This document shows, piece by piece, positions 16,930 to 26,200 of a stretch of DNA of 64,000 nucleotides; the first letter of the stretch is position 1, and each line of letters starts with the position of its first letter. Under the pieces are notes generated by a model. That model had not been told where the DNA came from and ran no database searches. It worked only from the letters and a program-made list of their open reading frames with translations. A program made the translations under genes and the position numbers. The stretch spans positions 1 through 64,000 of the forward strand of contig JAZNEP010000028.1 of the NCBI GenBank assembly GCA_045588655.1, read 5' to 3'. This stretch comes from SVFI01 sp045588655 (GTDB lineage Bacteria > Bacillota > Clostridia > Lachnospirales > Lachnospiraceae).

Positions 16930-17367
16930 ATGAACGACAATATGGGACAGCCGGAGTTTCGGAATTATATGAAACCACCTACCACATCCGAACACGGTTA
17001 TCACTCACAACATAATATTTTTGTGATTATGTCCATGGTAATGGGGGGACTGGCTCTCTCTTCCTGCACGTTTATTTTTTCAACACTGGTAACAGGTGGG
17101 CTGAGCATTTTATTTGCCATTCTTTCTAAAGGCAATTCCAACAAGATGCAATTTATGTCGAAAGCAGGAGTCGTTTCTTCCATCGCCGGAATTTTTCTTT
17201 CTGTGATTATTACATCTGCTTTTGTTTACCTTACGTTTCATACGTCCGAGTATCGGGAACTATTAAACGAAACGTATGAACAAATGTATGGTCAGACTTT
17301 TGATGAAGCTTTAGAGGAAATGTATCCTTCAGTACAGGGAGGTGACGCTAATGGCAATGAGAATTAA
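16930..17367 (+). CDS. DUF4190-like small membrane protein
   Basis: This 145-residue protein has a soluble N-terminus and two glycine-rich membrane helices (about residues 30-60 and 75-102). A pattern (MGGLAL...GGLSILFAILSK...AGVVSSIAGIFLSVI) resembles DUF4190 proteins. The end is acidic. The AAAGGAG site and start are clear. Its last codons overlap the start of the metalloprotease-like gene, so the two are likely translated together. The function is unknown. Confidence 0.75.
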   Translation: MNDNMGQPEFRNYMKPPTTSEHGYHSQHNIFVIMSMVMGGLALSSCTFIFSTLVTGGLSILFAILSKGNSNKMQFMSKAGVVSSIAGIFLSVIITSAFVYLTFHTSEYRELLNETYEQMYGQTFDEALEEMYPSVQGGDANGNEN

Positions 17368-17815
17368 CGGATATGGTCCTATGAATCCTTATCCAACTAC
17401 AGGTGTCATGAAGAATCCGGGAGAATCTTCCGTGAAACAAGTCGGACGTCAGTCTTCTCCTGCGGAGTGCCAAACCTGCAGCGAGCGAAAATATCAGGAT
17501 GGTTCTGATGAAATGGTCTCTTTTAAAGCAGCCACACACATCTCACCTTCTGCCGCAAATGCAGCCGTACGCGCCCATGAACAGGAGCATGTTTCAAACG
17601 CATACAAAAAAGCTGCCGTCAAAGGCGGTCAGGTGCTTCGTGCCAGCGTGCGTCTAAAATCTGACATCTGCCCGGAATGTGGCAGAACTTATGTATCCGG
17701 TGGCGAGACAACCACACAGATAAAATATGAAAACGAAGAAAATCCATATCAGAAAGAGCGAAAAAAAGAAGATGCCACCAAATATACCGGAATGCATCTA
17801 AATTTGGTGGGGTAA
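17351..17815 (+). CDS. HEQEH-motif metalloprotease-like protein (SprA-related)
   Basis: This 154-residue soluble protein contains AVRAHEQEH (about residues 80-88), a HExxH-like zinc motif, and then CPECGRTYVSGGETTTQ. The AHEQxH plus YxxGGE pattern recalls the SprA-related family of putative metalloproteases. Two cysteine pairs (CQTC, CPEC) could bind a second metal. No signal peptide is seen. The ATG at 17351 stands 6 bases after GGGAGGTG, inside the preceding gene. No substrate is known. Confidence 0.75.
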   Translation: MAMRINGYGPMNPYPTTGVMKNPGESSVKQVGRQSSPAECQTCSERKYQDGSDEMVSFKAATHISPSAANAAVRAHEQEHVSNAYKKAAVKGGQVLRASVRLKSDICPECGRTYVSGGETTTQIKYENEENPYQKERKKEDATKYTGMHLNLVG

Positions 17816-17884
17816 CGTTTACCTCCTTCTATCTGTTGTTATATTTTTTCTTTTATTATTTCAGCACAGACTATTGGAGTTACT

Positions 17885-18604
17885 ATGAAACAACTAAAAT
17901 CATCGGATGCCCTCAAGGCAACTGCCAGAGGTCAGTTGTTGGGCAAATATAAAACAACCGTCTTTGCTTACCTCATAATGGAACTCATTATAGGCGGATG
18001 CCTGTCTTTGGCGGAATTACAGGTTAATCTAAATTCTGCATCAGGCCTTTTATTATACTACGCGGTATATTTTATTGTACTTTTGTTATCTACCGTATTT
18101 ATTGTAGGGCAAAACCATTTATATCTAAATATTGCAAGAAATAATGCTTTCGCTACAAGCGATTTGTGGTTTAGTTTCCGCACATGCGCTGACCGAGCTA
18201 TTATCGCGTATCTTCTTATTCTTTTTAAAACAATCATTTACGGAATTCCTTTTATGATTGCCACCACGATTTTGATTGTAACACGAAACAATTATCTATC
18301 TTTACTTGTTTCGGTCACTTTGATTTTTTGGATAATCCAAGCTACACTTATTTCTCTTGACTACTCTCAAGTATTCTATCTCATCCTTGATTATCCGGAA
18401 AAATCTGCCCGTGAACTTCTTGCTGACAGCAAAGCTATAATGAAAGGACACCGCGGAAGTTATTTTTATCTTTTAGTAAGCTTTTTAGGAATCTTTTTCC
18501 TCTCCGCACTTACTTTCGGTATTGCGATGCTTTGGATTTATCCTTACTTCACAGCGACCAAGACCAATTATTATTTGGAATTACTTCAAAACAGTGAAAT
18601 ATAA
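17885..18604 (+). CDS. DUF975 family membrane protein
   Basis: This 239-residue protein begins with the DUF975-type amphipathic start (SDALKATARGQLLGKYKTTV) and has about five or six membrane helices. It ends with GIAMLWIYPYFTATKTNYYLELL, as is usual for the family. The role of the family is unknown. A GGAG site precedes the ATG, and a strong terminator follows the stop. Confidence 0.88.
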   Translation: MKQLKSSDALKATARGQLLGKYKTTVFAYLIMELIIGGCLSLAELQVNLNSASGLLLYYAVYFIVLLLSTVFIVGQNHLYLNIARNNAFATSDLWFSFRTCADRAIIAYLLILFKTIIYGIPFMIATTILIVTRNNYLSLLVSVTLIFWIIQATLISLDYSQVFYLILDYPEKSARELLADSKAIMKGHRGSYFYLLVSFLGIFFLSALTFGIAMLWIYPYFTATKTNYYLELLQNSEI

Positions 18605-18615
18605 AAAAGTACTAT

Positions 18616-18658
18616 AAAAAGTGCTGTCAGATTAACAACTCCTCTGACAGCACTTTTT
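18616..18658. terminator. Bidirectional terminator between DUF975 and DUF2225 genes
   Basis: A long stem, AAAAAGTGCTGTCAGA with TCTGACAGCACTTTTT, has its T runs on both strands. It ends the plus-strand DUF975 gene and the minus-strand DUF2225 gene, which converge here. Confidence 0.92.
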
Positions 18659-18667
18659 CATTTGTAC

Positions 18668-19510
18668 TTATGCTTTCATCTTCTCCCGCAAAATATCTCT
18701 TATGTCTCTCGCTCTATCTTTTACACGTGAATTCGCTTCCCGGGACATAATGACATGAGTGATTATTTTCAAAGAGAGAGCATATTCTTCACATTCCAAG
18801 GCAAGTGCAGCAATCAGATAATCCATCGTCGTCTCATCCATACCACACATCGGAAATGTTTCGGTCTGTCTGGCTGCAAGAAAACCTTCCAACGCATTTT
18901 TCAAATACTCAATCTCCATCTTCTGAAATGCATCCTTTTTGGCATTATAATCCGCCGCACTCTGATCCAAAGCCTCTGCCATACCTCGCACAAGCCATCC
19001 GGTCTTTAAACATATATATGCCTTCTCACTTGCTTTCGCATGTTTTACAATTGCATTGGCAAGCGTAAGCTTATAACGTTCCAAAGCTTGCTCATGCGTA
19101 TAAATATCCCCGTCCATCGGATGCGGATGATAATTCATACAAATCGTATCCCGGATCAGCTTCATTTGTACTGATGTCATATACTTAAAATATCGACTAA
19201 GTGCCGCATAACCGCAATGAGGACAGACAATTGTCTCATACTTCATCATATCAATGTTTTCATATTTCGGTCTGAGGTCCAAATCCGTTCCCAACATTCG
19301 AACTCTACCTGCACGAATCGTCTTTGCTTTAAATTCCTGATCACACACCGGACATGTATATGATTTATCAAAAATCATATCCTCTTCTTTTATCTCATGT
19401 GTCTCTTTTTTATCCACTTCTTTTTCTTGCTTTTTTTCGGCTTTTTCATATAAGACTGCATTTTCCAAGTTACCCAATCCTAATGAGCCGAGCCCCGATA
19501 ACAAACCCAT
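18668..19510 (-). CDS. DUF2225 domain protein
   Basis: This 280-residue protein has a charged N-terminal lead (residues 15-45), then a zinc-ribbon-like CPVCDQEF...CPHCGYAAL (two CxxC pairs, about residues 54-99). A helical C-terminal part rich in TPR-like pairs follows. These are the marks of DUF2225 (uncharacterised, common in Clostridia). It lies 22 bases after glnS and is probably transcribed with it. Confidence 0.88.
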   Translation of the reverse strand: MGLLSGLGSLGLGNLENAVLYEKAEKKQEKEVDKKETHEIKEEDMIFDKSYTCPVCDQEFKAKTIRAGRVRMLGTDLDLRPKYENIDMMKYETIVCPHCGYAALSRYFKYMTSVQMKLIRDTICMNYHPHPMDGDIYTHEQALERYKLTLANAIVKHAKASEKAYICLKTGWLVRGMAEALDQSAADYNAKKDAFQKMEIEYLKNALEGFLAARQTETFPMCGMDETTMDYLIAALALECEEYALSLKIITHVIMSREANSRVKDRARDIRDILREKMKA

Positions 19511-19532
19511 TGCTAACCCTCGCTCTACTTTA

Positions 19533-21230
19533 CTATTTCGGAAGCTTAAAAGAACTCTTTAATGACACGATGCGGTTGAACACAAGTGCATCGTCTTTGG
19601 AATCCTTATAGTCCACTGCAAAAAATCCGTTTCGCACAAACTGGAAACTATCATATGCTTTTGCTCCGGTGATTGCAGGTTCCATATAGCAATTTTCAAG
19701 TACCTGCAGAGAGTTCGGATTCAGATTTAAGCTTCCATCTTCTTCGTTGTAAACACCCTTCTCTTCATCCACAAGATTTTCATACAGACGAACGGTTGCT
19801 TTTACTGCCTGTGAGACCGGAACCCAATGAATCGTTCCTTTGACTTTTCGCTCATTGAACCCTGAACCTGCTTTCGTGGCCGGATCATACGTACAATGTA
19901 CGACTGTCACATTTCCGTTTTCATCCTTCTCAAATCCTGTACATTTTACAAAATATGCATGCATCAGACGAACTTCATTTCCAGGGAAAAGACGGAAGTA
20001 TTTCTTTGGTGGTTCTTCCATAAAGTCTTCTCTCTCAATATACAATTCCCTTTCAAACGGAACCTGATGCGAGCCCAATTCCGGATTTTCCATATTATTA
20101 GCGGCCTCAAGCATCTCTGTCTGTCCCACCGGATAGTTATCAATCACCAATTTGATTGGATCAAGAACAGCCATCATACGGGATTTCTTTAATTTTAAAT
20201 CTTCTCGCACACAATACTCAAGCATCGCATACTCTGCTGAGGAATTTGCTTTTGACACACCGCAAAGCTCAACAAAACGCTTGATGGACTCCGGAGTAAA
20301 TCCTCGTCTGCGAAGCGCTGCGATTGAAACAAGACGAGGGTCATCCCATCCGTCTACAATCTTATCTTCCACTAACTTCTTGATATAACGTTTTCCTGTA
20401 ACAACGTTTGTCAGATACATTTTTGCAAACTCAATCTGTCTCGGTGGATTTGGATATTCCAACTCTCTTACCACCCAGTCATATAAAGGTCTGTGATCTT
20501 CAAATTCCAATGTACAGATGGAATGTGTAATCCCTTCAATTGCATCCTCAATCGGATGTGCAAAATCATACATCGGATAAATGCACCACTGATCGCCCGT
20601 ATTGTGATGCGTCATGTGTGCCACACGATAAATAATCGGATCCCTCATGTTGATGTTTGGTGATGTCATGTCAATCTTTGCACGAAGCACCTTGCTACCA
20701 TCTTCATACATACCGTTTTTCATATTTTCAAACAGTTCAAGATTTTCCTCAATACTTCTGTCGCTGTACGGATCTTTTTTTCCCGGTTCTTTTAATGTAC
20801 CTCTGTACTCGCGAATCTGCTCTGCGCTCAAGTCAGATACATAGGCCTTACCTTTCTTAATCAGTTTTACTGCCCCCTGGTACATTTCCTCAAAATAGTC
20901 GGATGCAAAAAACAAACGATCTTCCCAATCTGCACCAAGCCACTGAATATCTGCCTTAATCGATTCCACAAACTCAATCTTTTCTTTTGTTGGATTCGTG
21001 TCGTCAAAACGCATGTTAAATTTTCCACCATACTGTTTGGCCAACCCGTAATTCAAAAGAATGCTTTTTGCATGTCCGATGTGAAGATATCCGTTTGGTT
21101 CCGGCGGAAATCTTGTGTGTACTGTATTGTAAACCCCTTCTGCCAGATCTTTATCTATTTCCTGCTCAATAAAATTTCTGGAAACCACTTCTTTTTCTTC
21201 TGTCGTCTCCATCATGTCTTTGTTTTCCAT
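19533..21230 (-). CDS. glnS: Glutaminyl-tRNA synthetase
   Basis: This 565-residue class I enzyme charges tRNA-Gln. It shows FPPEPNGYLHIGHAKSI (HIGH motif) near residue 43 and VDGWDDPRL with RRRGFTPESIKRF further on. The usual MSK part of the KMSKS loop is replaced by VTGKRYIKK. The C-terminal beta-barrel region is complete. The start at 21230 (MENKDMM) follows AAGAGG. An earlier in-frame ATG lies within the upstream DUF2339 gene. No T-box leader is present. Confidence 0.94.
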   Translation of the reverse strand: MENKDMMETTEEKEVVSRNFIEQEIDKDLAEGVYNTVHTRFPPEPNGYLHIGHAKSILLNYGLAKQYGGKFNMRFDDTNPTKEKIEFVESIKADIQWLGADWEDRLFFASDYFEEMYQGAVKLIKKGKAYVSDLSAEQIREYRGTLKEPGKKDPYSDRSIEENLELFENMKNGMYEDGSKVLRAKIDMTSPNINMRDPIIYRVAHMTHHNTGDQWCIYPMYDFAHPIEDAIEGITHSICTLEFEDHRPLYDWVVRELEYPNPPRQIEFAKMYLTNVVTGKRYIKKLVEDKIVDGWDDPRLVSIAALRRRGFTPESIKRFVELCGVSKANSSAEYAMLEYCVREDLKLKKSRMMAVLDPIKLVIDNYPVGQTEMLEAANNMENPELGSHQVPFERELYIEREDFMEEPPKKYFRLFPGNEVRLMHAYFVKCTGFEKDENGNVTVVHCTYDPATKAGSGFNERKVKGTIHWVPVSQAVKATVRLYENLVDEEKGVYNEEDGSLNLNPNSLQVLENCYMEPAITGAKAYDSFQFVRNGFFAVDYKDSKDDALVFNRIVSLKSSFKLPK

Positions 21231-21270
21231 TACCAATAACCTCTTCTTTTTATATAAATTTGCACCTTTT

Positions 21271-21299
21271 ATCATACCATATCTACTGCAAAAATTAAA
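21271..21299 (-). promoter_or_regulatory. Possible promoter of glnS
   Basis: The minus strand has TTTAAT (21294-21299), 17 bases, and TATGAT (21271-21276) with an extended -10 TG. It overlaps the last codons of the upstream membrane protein gene. Confidence 0.45.
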
Positions 21300-23547
21300 G
21301 TTTTTCTTTTTCCGCCAAACTTCTCTCAATTCGCATGTACAGATACGAAATTCCAAGCGCAATAATTCCGACAACCAAGAATGATATCACTCGATCTGCT
21401 GACTGTGCATTCGCAAAGTCTACCAGTAGGAGCTTTGCACAGACAAACAACGACAAACAAAGTCCGTAAATACGCACTCCCTTTATTTTCAAAAGGAATC
21501 CTACACCTACCGACGCCACCGCAATAATCATAAGAATTATACTTTCTATAATCGGTAGCTCAATATCGAACGCAAATACCATGAGCGAATAAAAAATCGC
21601 CAATGCAAATGTTCTGCCTCTCATAATATTTTCCGTTTTTGTTCCACTGCCTTCTGAAAACAGCACCATAAGAAGGATTGATTCCACCAAAAGCAGTATC
21701 GTCAAAACCACCGCCGTCTTCTCATACAATCCCATAAAGCATACCAGAAGGCCTATCGCATTATAAATCCACGCAAATACAATCAGTATATTATTTTTTT
21801 CACTTCTATATGCGCCAATTTTCGTAAACAGCACCAGACACATAAGTAGTAGTGTGAGTGCAAGCAGAATTGAAACGGCCAACGATTCAAAACCGAACAT
21901 AGCAAACATCCAAAGAACCGTCATTATTAAACTCTCATGAAATACCTTTCTGTATTCCAAAAAGACAATCGAAATTACAAATGCTGCGAGCAAAACATAC
22001 TGCATGTTTCCACCGGACTCTCGATCAAGATTCATAATCAGTACCAGAGCACTGAAAATAGACACCAGCATATCTGCCACTTGTAATTCTCCCAATTTCC
22101 ATGCGAGAATCTTATAAATCACAAACACAATCGCTGTTCCCACCAAAAATACACTCAGTTCCTGTGACGCGCAACTCAGCAGTACTACTCCGGTCCAGCC
22201 ATACAGTCCCATCCACTTGCATTTCATATCGCGGTAAAACCAGTACGCCACGCCATGCACCAGCGCAAGCGCGAGCGGTGCAACAATATAAAAGGTTTCT
22301 TCCATTACAGCAAAAGCAAGTAAAAGATGCAGCAGAATCTGGCCGGTAATATAAAATCCTTTCAGACTACCGACTAGTTCTGTACCAAAGTAAATCGCAT
22401 ATTGTACCACCACCATCACTGTTACAAATGCAAATATCCAAGCCGCAGATAAATCGGAAACCCAAGCCATGATCAGCAAATAGGTGGACGCCACCATGTT
22501 GGCAGCTGCATGCACATTGCGCACTACCTTATCATTACGCTGCAATGGTAAAAGTAAATAAATTATATTTATAATTACAAGAATTACACACGGAATAATA
22601 AACTCCATCTGGGAGTCGAACCTATCGAGCGGCATAAGTGAAATATAGCATCCCAAAATACCGATCATGCGTAATGAATCCGACTCTCTTTTTCGACTCA
22701 GTAATAGTGCAAAAATTGAAATCACGACCGTAATCAATATTGCTACAATGGAATTAATGGTATGCAAATACAGGTAATTCAATATCGTAGCCGTATATAG
22801 GACACAGACCCCCATCCCGGTGACCGCCTGTGCAAAACGCTCTAAATGCTTACGAAGAGCGAACTCAGAAAAAGCTATCACAACCCCTGCAAGCACATAG
22901 AAAAAGATGCCCTGTGCAAGATTATCCATAAAGTTTAGTCCAAATGTCACAAGCGCCGCTATAATAAACAATGCTCCAACAACACTCAAAACAACCGCAC
23001 CTACACCGAATTCCATGTCTGTTTTTCGTTTCTGTGCCGATTTCTCTATTTTCTGTGGTTGTATCTCTTTCACATGTTGTGGTGTTACTTCCAAGATTGG
23101 TGCAACCGGTACTTCCTGCTCTATTCCTTCCGTGAGCGGCGCAACTGCCTCTTCCTGTGGTATTGCTTCCGTAATCGGCGCAACCGGTTCTTCCTGTGGT
23201 ATTACTTCCGCGCGCGGTGTAACCGGTGCATCCTGCATCGACATTTCTACCTGACCGCTGTTACGTTTATCATAAATCGCAAAATTATGATGAATATTTT
23301 TGGCATAATCTTCCAGCTTCATCTGCTCACGATAGAGCGACTCCTCCATCTTCGCTAAATAATCCAAAAACGCTTCATCTCTTGCCTCCTTCTTTTTTTC
23401 CTCAATAGATATCAGCAATTCGCCAATCTTATCTACTGTTATTGTTCTTATCGACGTTTCCTTCTGTTCATTGCTCCCAAGATATGGCTCCAACCCTAGT
23501 TTTTTATCAATTCGGTCGAGTCGTTCTCTCAGTTCCTTATCTTCCAT
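21295..23547 (-). CDS. DUF2339 multi-pass membrane protein
   Basis: A 750-residue protein. Its N-terminal part is soluble and coil-rich (residues 1-100). A Pro/Glu-rich repeat region (about 105-155) follows, then about 18-20 closely packed hydrophobic helices to the end. This is the DUF2339 layout; the function of the family is unknown. It starts inside the end of the GGDEF-EAL gene (11-base overlap), so the two are probably co-translated. Confidence 0.88.
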   Translation of the reverse strand: MEDKELRERLDRIDKKLGLEPYLGSNEQKETSIRTITVDKIGELLISIEEKKKEARDEAFLDYLAKMEESLYREQMKLEDYAKNIHHNFAIYDKRNSGQVEMSMQDAPVTPRAEVIPQEEPVAPITEAIPQEEAVAPLTEGIEQEVPVAPILEVTPQHVKEIQPQKIEKSAQKRKTDMEFGVGAVVLSVVGALFIIAALVTFGLNFMDNLAQGIFFYVLAGVVIAFSEFALRKHLERFAQAVTGMGVCVLYTATILNYLYLHTINSIVAILITVVISIFALLLSRKRESDSLRMIGILGCYISLMPLDRFDSQMEFIIPCVILVIINIIYLLLPLQRNDKVVRNVHAAANMVASTYLLIMAWVSDLSAAWIFAFVTVMVVVQYAIYFGTELVGSLKGFYITGQILLHLLLAFAVMEETFYIVAPLALALVHGVAYWFYRDMKCKWMGLYGWTGVVLLSCASQELSVFLVGTAIVFVIYKILAWKLGELQVADMLVSIFSALVLIMNLDRESGGNMQYVLLAAFVISIVFLEYRKVFHESLIMTVLWMFAMFGFESLAVSILLALTLLLMCLVLFTKIGAYRSEKNNILIVFAWIYNAIGLLVCFMGLYEKTAVVLTILLLVESILLMVLFSEGSGTKTENIMRGRTFALAIFYSLMVFAFDIELPIIESIILMIIAVASVGVGFLLKIKGVRIYGLCLSLFVCAKLLLVDFANAQSADRVISFLVVGIIALGISYLYMRIERSLAEKEKL
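23102..23235 (-). repeat. 39-bp tandem repeat within the DUF2339 gene
   Basis: Units begin at 23102, 23141, 23180 and 23219 (the last partial), each 39 bp, so they code for a 13-residue Pro/Glu-rich unit of the kind VAPxTExxPQEE. The unit keeps the reading frame, so copy-number change would alter linker length without a frameshift. Confidence 0.85.
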
Positions 23548-26176
23548 CCGTTTTCTCCTTTACATATTTCTCTTCGAACCTGTCTCTTGGCATTGGACGG
23601 TCAAAATAGTATCCCTGCACCAATCTTACCAACATGCCTTCTAAGACTTTATACTGTTCTCTTGTCTCAATTCCCTCAACACATATACTCACACCGATTG
23701 CCCCAGCAAGCTCAGCAACCATTTTAATAAAGGACTGTGAGTACGAGTCCTCTGTCAAATCTGCCACAAAACTCTGATCCACTTTAATAACATCCAGCGG
23801 AATCTCCCTGATATGATTTAGCGAAGAATATCCGGTTCCGAAATCATCCAATGCAATTTTTGCTCCCAACTCACGAATGCGACTTAAAATTTCTTTCATT
23901 CGACTCATGTCATTGATTGCAAGACTTTCCGTTACTTCCAAAGTGAGATTTTGCGGATTGACTTCGGTTTCTTCTATCGTATGTTTGACCACCTCAACAA
24001 TATCCGGTTGTAGCAACTGGATTACCGAAAGATTTACACTCACTTTATACTCCGGATATCCATGATCATTCCAATATTTACATGCTCTGCAAGCTTCTTT
24101 CATTACATGATTTCCAATCGGATTAATCAACCCGAGATACTCTGCAAGCGGAATAAAATCGGACGGCGGAATAAATCCGAATGCAGCAGAATTCCAACGA
24201 ACAAGTGCCTCTGCCCCTATACACGGTGTATTTTCTTTTTGTATATCTATAATCGGCTGATAGTAGACCTCAAACTCTCCGTAACCATCCATCATAGCAT
24301 TACGCATATTTTTTTCCATGTCGAGACGCTGATTTGATGTAGAACTCATACTGTCCGAATATATTTCTACACGGTTTTTTCCGCCTTTTTTAGCTTCATA
24401 CATGGCAATATCTGCCTTTTTAATCAGCTCCTGCACATTCTCCCCATTCTCCGGAAAACGACAGACGCCCATACTCATCGTACAGTAATAATCCGTATCT
24501 TTCAAAAACCATGGTCTGGCAAAAATAGCTTTTATTTCCTCTAAAATGGCGTCAAAACGCTCAAAACTTTCCGGTGGAATGATAATAACAAATTCATCGC
24601 CACCCATACGATAGCTGTTGTTTTCAATCCCTTCTATCGTTTGAAAACTACCAGATATCGCTTTTAACAATGCATCACCATACTGGTGTCCAAGTCCATC
24701 ATTGATATTCTTGAAATCATCCAAATCAAGATATAGCAGTCCTCCTGACTTTTTCTCAATTCTGGCATTTTCAATCTGCATTGCAAGATCTCTCTCGCAA
24801 CACATACGGTTATATAAACCGGTCAAAAAATCTGTATATGCCTGTTGCTCAATCTTCTTCTGATATAATTTTTTATCTGTAATATCATAGAGTGAGAAAA
24901 AAGCAGCTTTTCTGCCATCTACCCAGTCAATGTATTTGCAGTGCATATCATACCAGCGCTTTCTGGCAATATGTTGTAATTCATAGAACCCTTCCCGAAT
25001 CCCTATCGGTCTGGCCTCATCTAACAATTGCTCAATGGTTCCCTGCTTTAATTCCTGTTCAAAATTTTTCTGAAAAAGTTCATTTGCAAATAATAGATTG
25101 CCCGTCTCTATATCCCTGATATAAACACTGCTTCCAACCATATTGAGAATATCCGTCAACGATTTGTAAGAACTTGCCATGGAATTTTTCGCAATCCTGC
25201 GATCTAACATGCTCTGCAAAATCTTTGCCACATCATTAATAAATTTAATCTCTTCCGCTCTCCAAACCCGTTCCGATACAAATTCCCCCAGGAACAGGTA
25301 CATCGCTACTTCTTTTCGAATCCAAATCGGAATGGACACAAACGCCTTAAGCCCCAGTTCCATCATACAATCCCGGACATCAGCGGGTGCGGTCACTCCG
25401 GATGAAATCACCAGATTTTTGTCATTCCAAACAATCGGAAGTCTCGGCATCTTAACCTCGGATGCAATCACACGCCCACCCTCACATACATTGGTAGCAA
25501 TCGCATCCATCTGCTGTCCGTCACGCGAAAGGCGAATCAGCTGCAAGCTTGTTGTTTTCAGATAGCCCTGTGTTTCAATCAGCACTTTTTCTGCCAGCAA
25601 TTCAAACGGCTCACTACCAACCAAAAGCTGTACGATACTCGTCATTACTTCTGTTCTTTCCAGCGCACGTCCCATCTCTATTTCCGAAAATCTGCTACGG
25701 CGACTCTCTGCCTCAGCTATATTTTTTTCATACATGCTCTGAACGACTTCTGACATAGAAAGCCGAATCAAATCAAGTGCCATATAAAATTTCTTCTCTG
25801 TTGTCATCTTTAAAAAACCAGTTGCCAACTTACCACCCAGCTGCGATTTTTCCGGTTCTAAAACACAGCAAGCAAGCCAACATAATATTGGCTTGCCTTC
25901 CATTCTGATAGCAACCGCTGCCATCTTCACATTGGAGTACTCCGTATCTTCTACGATCTGATCCTCCATGGAAGATGCACTAATGCGGTTATACATTCTC
26001 ATTAATTGTTCTTTTCCAATCAGCTGCAGTAATCTCTCTGCTTCCGATTCATTTCCTGATAACACGGTCACCGGGTTACCGTCTCCATCTATACAGTAAA
26101 TTGAGATATCTGCTAAATCCGCAAATCCATCCTGTATTTTTTGGAGCTCTGTTGTCTGCAACATTTCACGAATCAT
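23537..26176 (-). CDS. Cyclic-di-GMP signalling protein (PocR-like, GAF, PAS, GGDEF, EAL)
   Basis: This 879-residue protein has five parts. They are a PocR-like sensor segment (about 8-130), a GAF-like region (about 180-325), a PAS domain (about 340-435), GGDEF (about 440-600) and EAL (about 620-870). GGDEF is intact (GGDEF at 525-529), and no RxxD inhibitory site precedes it. The EAL domain keeps EAL (656-658), NLS (715-717), DDFGTGYSS (777-785) and KVD (798-800), so both synthesis and breakdown of cyclic-di-GMP are possible. There is no membrane helix. It follows guaB by 24 bases. Confidence 0.93.
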   Translation of the reverse strand: MIREMLQTTELQKIQDGFADLADISIYCIDGDGNPVTVLSGNESEAERLLQLIGKEQLMRMYNRISASSMEDQIVEDTEYSNVKMAAVAIRMEGKPILCWLACCVLEPEKSQLGGKLATGFLKMTTEKKFYMALDLIRLSMSEVVQSMYEKNIAEAESRRSRFSEIEMGRALERTEVMTSIVQLLVGSEPFELLAEKVLIETQGYLKTTSLQLIRLSRDGQQMDAIATNVCEGGRVIASEVKMPRLPIVWNDKNLVISSGVTAPADVRDCMMELGLKAFVSIPIWIRKEVAMYLFLGEFVSERVWRAEEIKFINDVAKILQSMLDRRIAKNSMASSYKSLTDILNMVGSSVYIRDIETGNLLFANELFQKNFEQELKQGTIEQLLDEARPIGIREGFYELQHIARKRWYDMHCKYIDWVDGRKAAFFSLYDITDKKLYQKKIEQQAYTDFLTGLYNRMCCERDLAMQIENARIEKKSGGLLYLDLDDFKNINDGLGHQYGDALLKAISGSFQTIEGIENNSYRMGGDEFVIIIPPESFERFDAILEEIKAIFARPWFLKDTDYYCTMSMGVCRFPENGENVQELIKKADIAMYEAKKGGKNRVEIYSDSMSSTSNQRLDMEKNMRNAMMDGYGEFEVYYQPIIDIQKENTPCIGAEALVRWNSAAFGFIPPSDFIPLAEYLGLINPIGNHVMKEACRACKYWNDHGYPEYKVSVNLSVIQLLQPDIVEVVKHTIEETEVNPQNLTLEVTESLAINDMSRMKEILSRIRELGAKIALDDFGTGYSSLNHIREIPLDVIKVDQSFVADLTEDSYSQSFIKMVAELAGAIGVSICVEGIETREQYKVLEGMLVRLVQGYYFDRPMPRDRFEEKYVKEKTDGR

Positions 26177-26200
26177 TGCTTCCCCGCCTTGCTATTCGTT

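Noticed and set aside
21231..21374. Longer glnS start upstream
   Set aside because: The added 48 residues overlap the DUF2339 gene and do not look like any GlnRS N-terminus.
22101..22349. Open frames opposite the DUF2339 gene as a new small protein
   Set aside because: No ribosome site, and the composition is that of an antisense shadow of a membrane protein.
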